Source: Bacteroidota bacterium (lineage in GTDB: Bacteria; Bacteroidota; Bacteroidia; Sphingobacteriales; Sphingobacteriaceae). Taken from it: a DNA stretch of 64,000 bases. The stretch covers positions 18,043 through 82,042 of the forward strand of contig JAFDZM010000035.1 in assembly GCA_018266915.1 (NCBI GenBank), given 5' to 3'. Every line of letters begins with the position of its first letter. Position 1 is the first letter of the stretch. The notes beneath the pieces are model-generated. The model ran no database searches and was not told the origin of the DNA. It saw nothing but the letters and a program-made list of their open reading frames with translations. Of this stretch, positions 52,534 to 62,358 are shown one piece after another. A program made the translations under genes and the position numbers.

Positions 52534-54267
52534 ATGATCAAAAAATTACTACTACCCTTGTTGTGTTTTGTCTTTACTTTTTCCCGTGCTGAGACGATCA
52601 GGACGGATGTTTTAGTGATCGGTGGCGGAGCCAGCGGCGTAGCGGCCGCCATACAAAGCGCGCGCAGTAAGGTAAAGACATTATTGGTTGAACCAGGCCC
52701 ATGGCTGGGCGGCAGCATGACCATGAGCGGCATGTGCGTGCTGGACGCTAACCGCAATTTGCCATCGGGTATTTGGGGCGAATTTCATAGGAAAGTAACT
52801 GATTATTACCGCCCGCGTTTGGGTTATGATACTACGCATAATTCCATCCTTCGTTTTGAGCCTTACACAGGTGCCGATATTCTAAAAAAGATATGTGATA
52901 CTGTTAAGAACCTTACCGTCAAATTGAAGACCCCATGGACTTCCGTTAAGAAAGATGGCACAGGCTGGGAAGTAACCATTATAGTAAATGGCGAAGCAGT
53001 AAAAGTGAATGCTAAGGTATTGGTGGACGGCACCGAAACAGGCGAAGTAGCAGCAAAGGCAGGAGCAAAATTTGATGAAGATGCCAAAATAGAAAGAATA
53101 GCCTGGATAGCGATTTTAAAAGATTTCGGGCGTAATGCGGACAAAACTATTCAAAAACCAGAAGGATATGATGCATCAGCTTACTCCTGGTTAAAGCGGA
53201 AAAACATCAGGCAAATGCTTCGCGCTGTAAGTATTCCTAATGATAAATACATGGTTGATTGGGATAGGTATAGCAACAATAGTGCTGGCACTATTACAAA
53301 TAAGGAAGAGCTTTATAAAAAGGCCAAACTACATGCATTAGGTTTGGTATATTATCTGCAAACTGATCTTGGATGTAAGAATCTGGGTTTAGATGGTCAA
53401 TTTGGGACGCCGGATAATCTTCCGCCCGCTCCGCTAGTACTTGAAAGTCGGCACGTAAAAGGCGCAGTACGAATGGTAATGGATGATATCACAAAGCCGT
53501 ATGATCGGGAATCAAAATTATACCGCACAACTATTGGTGTAAGCGACGCAGCGCCAGCAGGTGCTCAAGCTAATGAATTTCCATCTTATACCATTCCCCT
53601 GGGCTCCATTGTTGTAAATGATCTGGATAATGTTTTGGTAACCGAAAAAGCCCTGTCAGTAACCAATGAAGTGAACAATAGTACTATGTATCCGTCGGTG
53701 CAAATGACTTTAGGTCAAGGCGTGGGCGCAACAGCCGCATTTTGTGCCTTCTTTAAAACTACCACCAAACATCTGCGCGTGCGACTCATACAAGGCGAAA
53801 TTCTGGATTATAAAGGCTACCTGATGCCGATTACAGACATTTCGCAAAAAGACCCGCATTGGCGGGCTATACAACAGGTATGCGCAACGGGTTTGCTTAA
53901 AGGTGTTCAGAAAACCAATGGCGACAAAATCGAAATACATTTTGAACCAGGTGATGCAGTGAGTACCGAAGAAATAAAGCCTTTTCTATTGGAGCTCTAT
54001 ACCCGTGCATTTTTGTGGTTCAACAAAGAAAAGCCAGGTGATAAATTTACTTTAGGCAACCTGCTTTCACTCATCAGCGATTATACGCTTACGGATCCCA
54101 AAACCTTGCAACTGCATTTGCAAAAAGCATGGACAACGCAGTTTAAACTGGCCGGCACTTTTGATCTGAACCGGCCAGTAACCCGTATGGAGTTTGCAGT
54201 ATTGGCCAATAAATATTTAAATCCTTTTGCGAAGACGGTTGATTTGAGTGGAAGGGTTATAAACTAA
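52534..54267 (+). CDS. Exported FAD-dependent oxidoreductase, 577 aa
   Basis: Start at ATG 52534 gives the signal MIKKLLLPLLCFVFTFSRAE. The FAD site GxGxxG-type is in VLVIGGGASGVAAAIQSARS, with the acidic residue at the end of strand 2 in KTLLVEPGPWLGG. A conserved VLVDGTETGEVAAKAGAKFD follows. The C-terminal 130 residues look like repeated helices (SLH-like: WRAIQQVCATGLLKGVQKTN). Related proteins are annotated as FAD-dependent oxidoreductases of unknown substrate in carbohydrate loci. Confidence 0.88.
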   Translation: MIKKLLLPLLCFVFTFSRAETIRTDVLVIGGGASGVAAAIQSARSKVKTLLVEPGPWLGGSMTMSGMCVLDANRNLPSGIWGEFHRKVTDYYRPRLGYDTTHNSILRFEPYTGADILKKICDTVKNLTVKLKTPWTSVKKDGTGWEVTIIVNGEAVKVNAKVLVDGTETGEVAAKAGAKFDEDAKIERIAWIAILKDFGRNADKTIQKPEGYDASAYSWLKRKNIRQMLRAVSIPNDKYMVDWDRYSNNSAGTITNKEELYKKAKLHALGLVYYLQTDLGCKNLGLDGQFGTPDNLPPAPLVLESRHVKGAVRMVMDDITKPYDRESKLYRTTIGVSDAAPAGAQANEFPSYTIPLGSIVVNDLDNVLVTEKALSVTNEVNNSTMYPSVQMTLGQGVGATAAFCAFFKTTTKHLRVRLIQGEILDYKGYLMPITDISQKDPHWRAIQQVCATGLLKGVQKTNGDKIEIHFEPGDAVSTEEIKPFLLELYTRAFLWFNKEKPGDKFTLGNLLSLISDYTLTDPKTLQLHLQKAWTTQFKLAGTFDLNRPVTRMEFAVLANKYLNPFAKTVDLSGRVIN

Positions 54268-54281
54268 TATTTTGCGCGTGA

Positions 54282-54357
54282 GTGTCATGCTGAGGCACTC
54301 GAAGCAGAGCGGGCGAAGGCCTTATCGCACTACATTTCGAGAGCCTCAATGTGACAC
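54282..54357. repeat. Hairpin repeat of family B, copy 2
   Basis: Left arm GTGTCATGCTGAGGCACTCG from 54282, right arm ending in GTGACAC by 54357; middle AGCGGGCGAAGGCC as in copy 1, which has the opposite orientation. Confidence 0.75.
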
Positions 54358-54380
54358 CCTCTAATATCGGTCCAAAAGCC

Positions 54381-54893
54381 TTATTTCAAAATTGCATACA
54401 TATGCTCATCTATAATCTCTCCACCCTTGATAACAGCATTCCTCATAACCCCCTCTTTCACATATCCTGCCTTTTCCAGTACCCGCATCGATGCCGGATT
54501 TTTGCTGTAAACACTTGCCTGCAGGCGGATAAAATCGAGATGGGTAAAAGCGTAATCGGTCACCAATTTTACAGCTTCGGGCATAATGCCTTTACCCCAA
54601 AATTCTTCGCTCAGCCAATAGCCAATGATGGCCGTTTTGCGGTAAACATCCTGCCTTGGTTCCATACCTATACCACCGATTACTTCATCGTTAATCGTAA
54701 TCGCAAAGTTGATAACCGGGTTCTGGTCAATCAAAAAATCTACCCAGCTAATAGCATCTTCCATGGTATATGGTGACGGGAAACGGTCCATCAGGCAAGC
54801 GGAAACCCTTGGATTGTTAGCTTGTTTTTGAAGCGATACTTCATCACCCTTTTTCCATCCGCGGATAATAAAACCGGTTCCCTTTAATTCCAT
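54381..54893 (-). CDS. GNAT acetyltransferase, RimJ/RimL type, 170 aa
   Basis: Start at ATG 54893 (MELKGTGFIIRGWKKGDEVS) as in the family; the frame extends to 54929. The acetyl-CoA site is in YWLSEEFWGKGIMPEAVKLV and RLQASVYSKNPASMRVLEKA closes the fold. Such enzymes acetylate N-termini or side chains of ribosomal or other proteins, or small amines; the substrate cannot be told. It lies just left of a YeiH gene and may share its mRNA (36 bases apart). Confidence 0.92.
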   Translation of the reverse strand: MELKGTGFIIRGWKKGDEVSLQKQANNPRVSACLMDRFPSPYTMEDAISWVDFLIDQNPVINFAITINDEVIGGIGMEPRQDVYRKTAIIGYWLSEEFWGKGIMPEAVKLVTDYAFTHLDFIRLQASVYSKNPASMRVLEKAGYVKEGVMRNAVIKGGEIIDEHMYAILK

Positions 54894-54929
54894 AGTGGCT
54901 AAAATACCATTATTATGTCTGCGGGACAA

Positions 54930-55898
54930 TCAAGCCATCTTTAAAATTGCAAAAAGAGACAAGCCAGAGATCAGCAACCAAAGCATCACACCCTGAAATA
55001 ACGGAACTACACCCACTGACTTTAGTTTTTTAAAAGATAAGCCAGAGCCGATCAGGAAAAGTGTTAAAGTCAATCCAATTTTCGCTATGCTTGTCAAATA
55101 AGGCACAATAGGTTTTATAAAAGGCACATAACTGTTAATGAGCATAGCAAGGATAAACAACCCTATGAAGTAAGGGACTTTTATTTTTTTGCTGCCAGTT
55201 TTGAATGCGACGGTACTGATAAATGTCAGAGGTATGATCCATAAAGCCCTTGCCAGTTTAACAGTTGTAGCCACCTGCAATGCCTGTGCGCCATAATGCG
55301 AGGCTGCTCCCACTACCGAACTGGTATCATGAATGGCAATAGCACACCATAAGCCGAATTGAGTTTGTGATAAATGCAGATGATGACCGATAACCGGGAA
55401 AAGAAATAAGGCAATGGAGTTGAGAATGAAAATCACGCCTAAAGAAACGGATATCTGCTTTTCTTCGGCTTTTACCACCGGTGATAAAGCCGCTATTGCA
55501 CTTCCACCGCAAATAGCGGTCCCTGCCGAAATAAGGAAGGAGGTAACTTTATCGATCTTTAAAAAGCGGCCTGCCAGTAAACCGACAGTCAGTACTGTTA
55601 TAATAGATACAATTGTAAATAAAATGCCTTCCTTACCAGCTTGTAGTGCACTCAGAATATTCATTCCGAAACCAAGTCCCACTACTGATACTTGCAATAA
55701 CCAGTGTGTGGCTTTGTGAGTTAATTGTGCATACGGATTATCCATTAATTGCGCCATTATCAAACCAAGTAATAAAGCTAATGGCGGCGACATTACCGGC
55801 AAGAAACAAATAATCAATGCGCCTATAAAGATTGTTTTACGTGCATTTTCACTTAACTGAATTGAGAAATGATCATTTTTGATCCCCGATGTTTCCAT
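54930..55898 (-). CDS. YeiH-type (UPF0324) putative sulfate exporter, 322 aa
   Basis: About ten membrane helices; phrases QVSVVGLGFGMNILSALQAG, SAGTAICGGSAIAALSPVVK and AIHDTSSVVGAASHYGAQAL are those of the PSE family. It is regulated in many genomes by an adjacent LysR-type gene, as here: the LysR gene lies 84 bases upstream with the palindrome at 55971-55987 between. The transport substrate is not established. Confidence 0.92.
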   Translation of the reverse strand: METSGIKNDHFSIQLSENARKTIFIGALIICFLPVMSPPLALLLGLIMAQLMDNPYAQLTHKATHWLLQVSVVGLGFGMNILSALQAGKEGILFTIVSIITVLTVGLLAGRFLKIDKVTSFLISAGTAICGGSAIAALSPVVKAEEKQISVSLGVIFILNSIALFLFPVIGHHLHLSQTQFGLWCAIAIHDTSSVVGAASHYGAQALQVATTVKLARALWIIPLTFISTVAFKTGSKKIKVPYFIGLFILAMLINSYVPFIKPIVPYLTSIAKIGLTLTLFLIGSGLSFKKLKSVGVVPLFQGVMLWLLISGLSLFAILKMA

Positions 55899-55970
55899 CT
55901 TTTTTGTGTTTTTGACGGAACAAAATTGAGCAGTTAGCGCAGGGCTATCAAATCGTAAAAATTAATCTTC

Positions 55971-55987
55971 CATAACTTAAAGTTATG
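55971..55987. promoter_or_regulatory. LysR-type binding-site candidate
   Basis: CATAACTT-A-AAGTTATG is a perfect palindrome containing T-N11-A. It overlaps the stop codon of the lysR-like gene and lies 73 bases before the yeiH-like start. Confidence 0.5.
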
Positions 55988-56870
55988 ATTTGTGATTAAC
56001 GAAGTGGAAAAACAGGTCGGCCAGGCCAGTTATTCGGCCCTGCAAGTTGATTAGATAAAAACTGCGTTCAATGATTAAGTTCTCCACATCAATGATTTTT
56101 AGCTCACCGCGTTTTACCTCATCAATAATAGCATGAACAGAAACAAAGGCCATCGCCGATGAATTGAGAAGATAAGATTTGATACTTTCTGTGTTGCCGA
56201 GGCGGATCTCTACTTTAAGTTCAGCATGATTAATGCCGGCTTCTTTTAGAGCATGATCGATCACCTCTAAAGTTCCTGAACCCTGTTCGCGCACGATAAA
56301 TGAAATGGTTTTTAATTCATCCGGCCTCAGTGAGTTTCTATTGGCTAACGGATGCTTGCTACTGCAAACTAATACTAATTCATCCTTCAAAAACTCGTGA
56401 TAACTGATCTCGGGGTTTTTAGAATAACCTTCGATAATACCGATCTCGATTTCTTTGGCTAATAAGGCTTTCTCCACCTGCTCGGTGTTTCCGGTGATCA
56501 GGCTTAATTGCACATCCGGGTACTTGCCGCGGAATTTGGCCAGCAGCGGCGCAACAATATATTGGGCAATGGTGGTGCTGGCACCGATTCGTAGTAAACC
56601 TTCTTTGCGTTTGCTTAAAGAATTGATCTCAAACTCTACATTTCGGTAAAGTTCAAAAACGCGTTCGGCATGATGAAGTAACAATTTGCCTGCCTGGGTT
56701 AAGGCAATGTGATTGCCTTTTCTCTCGAAAAGTTTGGCTTTGTATTGGTCTTCAAGTTCGCGGATGTGTTTGGTTACGGCAGGCTGGGTAATAAACAGCT
56801 CGGCTGCAGCTTTGGTAAAACTCAGCCGTTTGGCAACCGTGTAAAAAACTTCCAGCCTGAAATCGGACAT
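55983..56870 (-). CDS. LysR-family regulator, 295 aa
   Basis: N-terminal winged HTH: DFRLEVFYTVAKRLSFTKAA, then AELFITQPAVTKHIRELEDQ. The ligand domain has the periplasmic-binding fold (LRIGASTTIAQYIVAPLLAK to about 290), in the CysB/YeiE-like group. It lies upstream of the YeiH gene in the same direction and probably controls it. Length is typical for the family. Confidence 0.92.
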   Translation of the reverse strand: MSDFRLEVFYTVAKRLSFTKAAAELFITQPAVTKHIRELEDQYKAKLFERKGNHIALTQAGKLLLHHAERVFELYRNVEFEINSLSKRKEGLLRIGASTTIAQYIVAPLLAKFRGKYPDVQLSLITGNTEQVEKALLAKEIEIGIIEGYSKNPEISYHEFLKDELVLVCSSKHPLANRNSLRPDELKTISFIVREQGSGTLEVIDHALKEAGINHAELKVEIRLGNTESIKSYLLNSSAMAFVSVHAIIDEVKRGELKIIDVENLIIERSFYLINLQGRITGLADLFFHFVNHKS

Positions 56871-56905
56871 GCTGCGAATATAGCACGGAGAAATCGCTTT
56901 AAAAA

Positions 56906-57051
56906 GGAGGCACCTACGGAGCCAAAAAACCGCTCTGTTTTTTCTATAAACAGGAAGCTCCTACAGAGCTGAACCCAAAATATGATTGACTCCATCCGAG
57001 TCGCCTGTTTATAGCAAATTAATCTGAAATATTGGCTCCGTAGGTGCCTCC
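56906..57051. repeat. 146-base nested inverted-repeat element
   Basis: Outer arms of 20 bases: GGAGGCACCTACGGAGCCAA (56906-56925) and its exact complement at 57032-57051. Inner arms of 11 bases: CTATAAACAGG (56944-56954) and its complement at 57004-57014. The middle is not coding. It lies between the LysR gene and the lipoprotein at 57114. Confidence 0.85.
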
Positions 57052-57113
57052 TCCCCTGGAATATGTCTCCAAGCGCATAAGTCATCTTCTTTTAGGTATC
57101 TTAGCTTGACAAA

Positions 57114-57536
57114 ATGAAAATAGCAATTCTGTTTTTAGGTGTAACTATTTGCTTTGGATGTTTCAATCATTCCAAGCCTGTTGACGTAAAGATCAGCCTG
57201 ACGGACAGCAACAGCTCACTAAAAATCGCAGGATTTGATAAGCTCATCATCGCAGACATCGGTCGTGATACAAACAATGAAGCCTGGGAAAGCCTGCTGC
57301 CTGTTTACAAAATGCCCGCAGATACGGATATGAAGGACTATCAAAACGTTCAGCCCGGAAAATACATCGTACAAGATAGCCTGGTGATCTTCACTCCCGA
57401 CACGGCTTTCAAGAAAGGTCAGGCCTATTTTTTAAGATATTTCAGGCATGATGGAGGTACCAGCGCCTGGCAATTGATTAGAGAAAAGAAAAGACCTGGA
57501 AGTGTCAGCTATAAAGATTTGGTTTTTAGCTATTAA
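57114..57536 (+). CDS. Small lipoprotein-like protein, 140 aa
   Basis: Leader MKIAILFLGVTICFGCFNHS with a likely lipobox (CFGC, Cys16). The rest is a compact beta-rich domain (VDVKISLTDSNSSLKIAGFD, then PAD-type loops and YFLRYFRHDGGTSAWQLI). No family recognised. It is monocistronic: the rimP promoter lies after it. Confidence 0.7.
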   Translation: MKIAILFLGVTICFGCFNHSKPVDVKISLTDSNSSLKIAGFDKLIIADIGRDTNNEAWESLLPVYKMPADTDMKDYQNVQPGKYIVQDSLVIFTPDTAFKKGQAYFLRYFRHDGGTSAWQLIREKKRPGSVSYKDLVFSY

Positions 57537-57549
57537 ATGCGCTTGGGTC

Positions 57550-57579
57550 TTGAATTTTAAATAATAATTCGTATATTTG
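57550..57579 (+). promoter_or_regulatory. Promoter of rimP-nusA-infB
   Basis: TTG at 57550-57552 and TATATTTG at 57572-57579, spacer 19 bases. This matches the Bacteroidota TTG / TAnnTTTG pattern and lies 83 bases before the rimP start. Confidence 0.75.
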
Positions 57580-57599
57580 CATCGTAATTAAAAGAATCA

Positions 57600-57625
57600 G
57601 AGGGGGCAGTAGTCCCCTCTTTTAT
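57600..57625 (+). promoter_or_regulatory. Leader hairpin with T run ahead of rimP
   Basis: GAGGGG (57600-57605) pairs with CCCCTC (57614-57619) around GCAGTAGT, followed by TTTTATTTT. It lies in the leader between promoter and rimP, so it may act as an attenuator rather than end a gene. Confidence 0.55.
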
Positions 57626-57662
57626 TTTACCTGTGTAATCATCAGCCTAAAATTACGGATAA

Positions 57663-58127
57663 ATGGATATTGAAAAGAGGGTGACGCAACTGGTTGAAGA
57701 AAAGATCGCCGACAGACCAGACCTGTTTGTAGTGAGTGTAAAAATGCACTCAAACGGCAAGCTGGTGATACTGGTAGATGGTGAAAAAGGCATAGGCATT
57801 GCGGATTGCGCGGCGATCAGCAGGCATGTGGGTTTTCATTTGGAAGAAGAGAATGTGATCGAAAATGCCTACAACCTGGAAGTATCTTCGCCGGGTATTG
57901 ATGCACCGCTGGTTCTGCCACGCCAGTATGTAAAAAATGTAGGCAGGCAGCTGACTATCAAAATGGCTGACGGCAACAAAAGAGAAGGCAAGCTCACCGG
58001 AATGACCGAGGATGCCATAGTAATAGAAGAAACAAAAAAAGAAAAAGGGAAAAAGGCTGAAATAATTGAAAGCGCTATCCCTTTGGAACAGATAATAGAA
58101 ACAAAAGTTTTAATATCATTTAAGTAG
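57663..58127 (+). CDS. rimP: Ribosome maturation factor RimP, 154 aa
   Basis: Assists 30S maturation in the cytoplasm. RimP features: VVSVKMHSNGKLVILVDGEK, then GIADCAAISRHVGFHLEEEN and NAYNLEVSSPGIDAPLVLPR; the C-terminal SH3-like domain follows (KREGKLTGMTEDAIVIEETK). First gene of the conserved rimP-nusA-infB operon, five bases before nusA. Length normal. Confidence 0.97.
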   Translation: MDIEKRVTQLVEEKIADRPDLFVVSVKMHSNGKLVILVDGEKGIGIADCAAISRHVGFHLEEENVIENAYNLEVSSPGIDAPLVLPRQYVKNVGRQLTIKMADGNKREGKLTGMTEDAIVIEETKKEKGKKAEIIESAIPLEQIIETKVLISFK

Positions 58128-58131
58128 AAAA

Positions 58132-59367
58132 ATGAGCAATATTAATTTGATTGAGTCTTTTCAGGAGTTTAAAGACTTCAAAAACATTGACCGCCCAACC
58201 ATGATGAGTGTTCTGGAAGACGTTTTCAGAAGCATGATCAGGAAGAAGTATGGTACCGATGAGAATTGTGACGTGATCGTAAACACCGACAATGGTGACT
58301 TGGAGATCTGGCGTACGCGTACGGTAATGGAAGATGGTTTTTCTGAAGACGACGACCTGGAGATTGAATTAGCAGAAGCACACATATATGATGAGGACCT
58401 GGAAGTAGGCGATGAATATGTGGAGCAGATCACCCTGGAAAGCTTTGGTCGCCGTGCTATTTTGGCTGCACGCCAGACGCTGGTGTCAAAGATCCTGGAG
58501 TTGGAAAAAGACGAAATTTTCAAAAAATATAAAGACCGTGTAGGTGAGATCGTAACGGGTGAGGTTTACCAGGTTTGGAAAAAAGAAACTTTGGTACTGG
58601 ATGATGAGGGCAACGAGTTATTGCTGCCAAAATCAGAACAGATCCCAGCCGATTACTTCAAAAAAGGCGATAACGTGAAAGCGGTGGTAAGTAAAGTGGA
58701 TATGATGAACAGCAACCCGAAGATCATCATCTCGCGTACTGCACCCGAGTTTTTACAGCGTTTGTTTGAATTGGAAGTACCGGAAATTTTCGACGGTTTG
58801 ATCACCATTAAGAAAATTGTACGCGAACCAGGTGAAAGAGCAAAAGTTGCTGTGGAATCTTACGACGACCGTATCGATCCGGTAGGAGCCTGCGTAGGTA
58901 TGAAGGGATCACGTATCCACGGCATCGTTCGCGAATTGAAAAACGAAAATATCGACGTTATAAACTATACAAATAATTTACAGTTATACATACAACGTGC
59001 ATTGTCTCCTGCAAAGATCACATCTATTAAACTGGATGATGAGAAAAAGACAGCAGCAGTGTATCTGAAGCCCGACCAGGTTTCATTGGCTATCGGTCGC
59101 GGCGGGCATAACATCAAACTGGCAGGTAAGTTAACCGGCTATGAGATAGATGTTTACCGTGAGGCTGATGAGCAGGATGAAGACGTGGATATTGAAGAAT
59201 TCTCAGATGAAATAGATAGCTGGATACTTGACGAGTTCAAACGCATTGGCTTGGATACTGCAAAATCAGTACTGGCATTGAGCGTTGGCGAACTGGTTAA
59301 ACGTACCGATTTGGAAGAAGAAACGATTAAAGAAGTGTTATCTATTCTGCAGGCTGAGTTTGAATAA
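58132..59367 (+). CDS. nusA: Transcription termination/antitermination factor NusA, 411 aa
   Basis: N-terminal RNA-polymerase-binding domain (PTMMSVLEDVFRSMIRKKYG), S1 domain (GEIVTGEVYQVWKKETLVLD), then two KH domains (RAKVAVESYDDRIDPVGACV with GMKGSRIHGI, and the second with AIGRGGHNIKLAGKLTGYEI). A short helix-hairpin-helix-like end (IDSWILDEFKRIGLDTAKSV) replaces the two acidic repeats of the E. coli protein. It binds nascent RNA and polymerase. Second gene of the operon. Confidence 0.97.
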   Translation: MSNINLIESFQEFKDFKNIDRPTMMSVLEDVFRSMIRKKYGTDENCDVIVNTDNGDLEIWRTRTVMEDGFSEDDDLEIELAEAHIYDEDLEVGDEYVEQITLESFGRRAILAARQTLVSKILELEKDEIFKKYKDRVGEIVTGEVYQVWKKETLVLDDEGNELLLPKSEQIPADYFKKGDNVKAVVSKVDMMNSNPKIIISRTAPEFLQRLFELEVPEIFDGLITIKKIVREPGERAKVAVESYDDRIDPVGACVGMKGSRIHGIVRELKNENIDVINYTNNLQLYIQRALSPAKITSIKLDDEKKTAAVYLKPDQVSLAIGRGGHNIKLAGKLTGYEIDVYREADEQDEDVDIEEFSDEIDSWILDEFKRIGLDTAKSVLALSVGELVKRTDLEEETIKEVLSILQAEFE

Positions 59368-59391
59368 ACTGAATAAGCAAAATTAAAATCG

Positions 59392-59399
59392 TATTTTTG
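59392..59399 (+). promoter_or_regulatory. Possible -7 element ahead of infB
   Basis: TATTTTTG fits TAnnTTTG and lies 30 bases before the infB ATG, but no -33 TTG is at the right distance. infB may have a second, weaker promoter here. Confidence 0.35.
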
Positions 59400-59429
59400 C
59401 ATACATCTAAGCAGAGAAAGTAATATTAA

Positions 59430-62300
59430 ATGTCAGAAGACAAAGGAATAAAATTAATAAAAGCGGTAAAGGAACTCAACATTGGTATGGGTACCATCGT
59501 TGACTTTTTATCCTCGAAAGGGTATAAAGTTGAGAAGCAGCCTATGGCTATGCTTAGCGGTGATATGTACAATACCTTGTTGAAAGAGTTTGCTGCTGAC
59601 AAAATTATTAAGGAAGAGGCCAAACAGATCAGTATCGGCAAGATCAGGAAGGAGGAGACGGTTCCGGTTCCTGAAAAACCGACTGAGCAGCGCCGTTCGA
59701 GAGATTTTGAGAACGAAGAAATACTGATCAAGAATACGGGCCACTTTTCTGCTCCGGCTGAGAAGCCGAAGTCAGAGCCTGCAAAGGCTGAGGACCGTAA
59801 CGATACAAGCCTTCCGGGTGTGAAGGTAGTGGGTAAGATTGACCTGAATGCGCCTTATCGTCCGGAGAAAAAAGAAGAGCCGGTAGTTGCTAAAAAGGAA
59901 CCTGCACCGGAAGTAAAACCGGAACCTAAAAAAGAAGAGGTAAAAGCACCTGTTGCGAAAACCGAACCGGAACCGGTAAAAGAAAAAGAACCTGTAAAGC
60001 CGGCGGTTGAAAAACCTGCTGCAGAACAGCCGGAAGAAGCGGCCGAGCCAGAAAATGAAGTGATCCGTGCAAGGGCACAACGTTTAAGCGGACCGAACGT
60101 AGTTGGTAAAATCCAGTTACCGGTTAACGAACCAAAACGTAATCAGCCAGTAGCTTCCTCATCTAATTCTAATAGCGCAGCCGATCATAAGCGCAAAAGA
60201 AAACGCAAAGAAGGAGGCGGTCCGCAACAAGGGGGTCAGGGTAATCAGCAGCAACAAGGTAATGGTAACCCTAATCACGGTAACAGGCAGCAGGGAGACT
60301 TCCGTAACAGGAATCAACAGGGAGGCGGTGGCAACCGTCCGGATTTCAGAAGAGGCGGTGCACCAAGCACACCTAAGGAAGAGCCTTCAGAAAAAGAAAT
60401 ACAAGACCAGATTAAGGCAACACTTGCACGGTTAAGCGGCGCCGGTAAGTCGGGGAAATTTGCTCAGCGTGCGAAATTCCGTCGTCAAAAACGGGATGAT
60501 GTGGCGGCAAGTGCCGAAGAACTGGCATTAGAGCAGGAAGCGCAATCAAAAGTATTGAAGGTAACAGAGTTTGTTACTGCAAACGAGCTGGCATCCATGA
60601 TGGATGTACCAGTTACGCAGATCATCTCTACCTGTATGAGCTTGGGTATGTTCGTATCTATCAACCAGCGTTTGGATGCGGAAACCTTAACCATTGTAGC
60701 TGATGAATTTGGCTACCAGGTTGAGTTTGTAAAACCTGAAGATGAGGAAGCCAACCTGGATACACCGGACGAACCGGAAGATTTGTTGCCACGTGCTCCT
60801 ATCGTAACCATCATGGGCCACGTTGACCACGGTAAAACATCTTTGCTCGACTTTATCCGCAAAACCAATGTGATTGCAGGCGAGGCTGGCGGTATTACCC
60901 AGCACATCGGTGCTTATGAAGTGACATTGCCAGATGATAAAGGGAAAATAACATTCCTGGATACACCGGGTCACGAAGCATTTACCGCAATGCGTGCGAG
61001 GGGTGCCCAGGTAACCGATATTGTAATTATAGTTATAGCTGCTGATGATAGCGTGATGCCACAAACCCGCGAGGCCATAAACCATGCGCAGGCAGCCGGA
61101 GCACCTATTATTTTCGCATTTAATAAGATGGACCGCCCGGGTGCTAATGCAGATAAAATCCGTGAACAGTTATCAACCATGAACATATTGGTTGAAGAAT
61201 GGGGCGGTAAATACCAATCTCAGGAAATATCAGCTAAAACAGGTCTGAATGTAGACAAGTTACTGGAAAAGGTATTGCTTGAGGCAGAATTGCTGGAACT
61301 GACAGCTAACCCGAATAAACGTGCAGTAGGTACGGTAATTGAAGCAGCTTTGGATAAAGGCCGCGGTATTGTAACTACCGTATTGGTGCAGGCCGGGATG
61401 CTAAGGGTGGGTGATCCTATTTTGGCAGGCTGTTATAGCGGTCGTGTAAAGGCATTGACCAACGAACGTGGCCAGCGTGTAGAATTTGCGGGCCCATCAA
61501 CTCCGGTGCAGGTATTAGGTATGCAGGGTGCGCCAACAGCAGGTGATAAGTTCAATGCATTAGAAAGCGAAGTTGAAGCACGCGAGATCGCCAATAAACG
61601 TTTGCAATTGCAACGTGAACAAGGCTTGCGTACTCAGAAACACATTACACTGGATGAAATCGGTCGTCGTTTGGCTGTAGGTAACTTTAAAGAGTTGAAC
61701 ATCATTGTTAAAGGTGACGTGGACGGTTCAATTGAAGCGTTGTCAGACTCTTTACTAAAACTTTCTACCGAGCAGATCCAGGTAAATATTATATCGAAGG
61801 CAGTTGGTCAGATTTCCGAATCAGACGTATTGCTGGCTTCGGCATCCGATGCGATCATCATCGGTTTCCAGGTACGCCCTTCACCAGGTGCACGTAAACT
61901 GGCCGAACAGGAACAGATCGATATCAGGCTTTACTCGATTATTTACGACGCGATCAACGAGATCAAGGCGGCGATGGAAGGTATGCTTGCCCCTACCTTT
62001 GAAGAGAAGATCGTTGCGAACGTTGAAATTCGCGAAACCTTCAAGATCAGCAAGGTCGGCACCATTGCAGGTTGTATGGTGCTGGATGGTAAGATCACAC
62101 GTAACAGCAAAATACGTATCATCCGCGAAGGTGTAGTTATCTATACTGGAGAGCTTGCTTCATTGAAACGCTTTAAGGATGACGTGAAGGAAGTAAATGC
62201 CGGTTACGAGTGCGGTTTAAATATCCAGAACTTCAATAATATCGAAATTGGCGATATTGTAGAAGCTTATGAAATTGTAGAAGTTAAGCGCAAGCTTTAA
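59430..62300 (+). CDS. infB: Translation initiation factor IF-2, 956 aa
   Basis: IF2_N domain at the start ([20 protein letters not shown]), a Pro/Glu/Lys-rich linker (about 100-220) and a basic Gly/Gln/Asn-rich stretch ([20 protein letters not shown]) near 275. The second IF2_N is near 385 ([19 protein letters not shown]). The G domain has G1 GHVDHGKTS at about 462-470, G3 DTPGHEAF, G4 NKMD. Domains II-IV follow to the end ([12 protein letters not shown]). It brings initiator tRNA to the ribosome. The long variable linker is usual in this phylum. A terminator follows. Confidence 0.97.
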   Translation: MSEDKGIKLIKAVKELNIGMGTIVDFLSSKGYKVEKQPMAMLSGDMYNTLLKEFAADKIIKEEAKQISIGKIRKEETVPVPEKPTEQRRSRDFENEEILIKNTGHFSAPAEKPKSEPAKAEDRNDTSLPGVKVVGKIDLNAPYRPEKKEEPVVAKKEPAPEVKPEPKKEEVKAPVAKTEPEPVKEKEPVKPAVEKPAAEQPEEAAEPENEVIRARAQRLSGPNVVGKIQLPVNEPKRNQPVASSSNSNSAADHKRKRKRKEGGGPQQGGQGNQQQQGNGNPNHGNRQQGDFRNRNQQGGGGNRPDFRRGGAPSTPKEEPSEKEIQDQIKATLARLSGAGKSGKFAQRAKFRRQKRDDVAASAEELALEQEAQSKVLKVTEFVTANELASMMDVPVTQIISTCMSLGMFVSINQRLDAETLTIVADEFGYQVEFVKPEDEEANLDTPDEPEDLLPRAPIVTIMGHVDHGKTSLLDFIRKTNVIAGEAGGITQHIGAYEVTLPDDKGKITFLDTPGHEAFTAMRARGAQVTDIVIIVIAADDSVMPQTREAINHAQAAGAPIIFAFNKMDRPGANADKIREQLSTMNILVEEWGGKYQSQEISAKTGLNVDKLLEKVLLEAELLELTANPNKRAVGTVIEAALDKGRGIVTTVLVQAGMLRVGDPILAGCYSGRVKALTNERGQRVEFAGPSTPVQVLGMQGAPTAGDKFNALESEVEAREIANKRLQLQREQGLRTQKHITLDEIGRRLAVGNFKELNIIVKGDVDGSIEALSDSLLKLSTEQIQVNIISKAVGQISESDVLLASASDAIIIGFQVRPSPGARKLAEQEQIDIRLYSIIYDAINEIKAAMEGMLAPTFEEKIVANVEIRETFKISKVGTIAGCMVLDGKITRNSKIRIIREGVVIYTGELASLKRFKDDVKEVNAGYECGLNIQNFNNIEIGDIVEAYEIVEVKRKL

Positions 62301-62321
62301 TAGGCTTTTCTTATAAAAATT

Positions 62322-62356
62322 AAAGGCTCTCCTGATATATTCGGGAGAGCCTTTTT
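62322..62356 (+). terminator. Terminator of the rimP-nusA-infB operon
   Basis: AAAGGCTCTCC (62322-62332) pairs with GGAGAGCCTTT (62344-62354), followed by T's, 21 bases after the infB stop. Confidence 0.85.
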
Positions 62357-62358
62357 AT

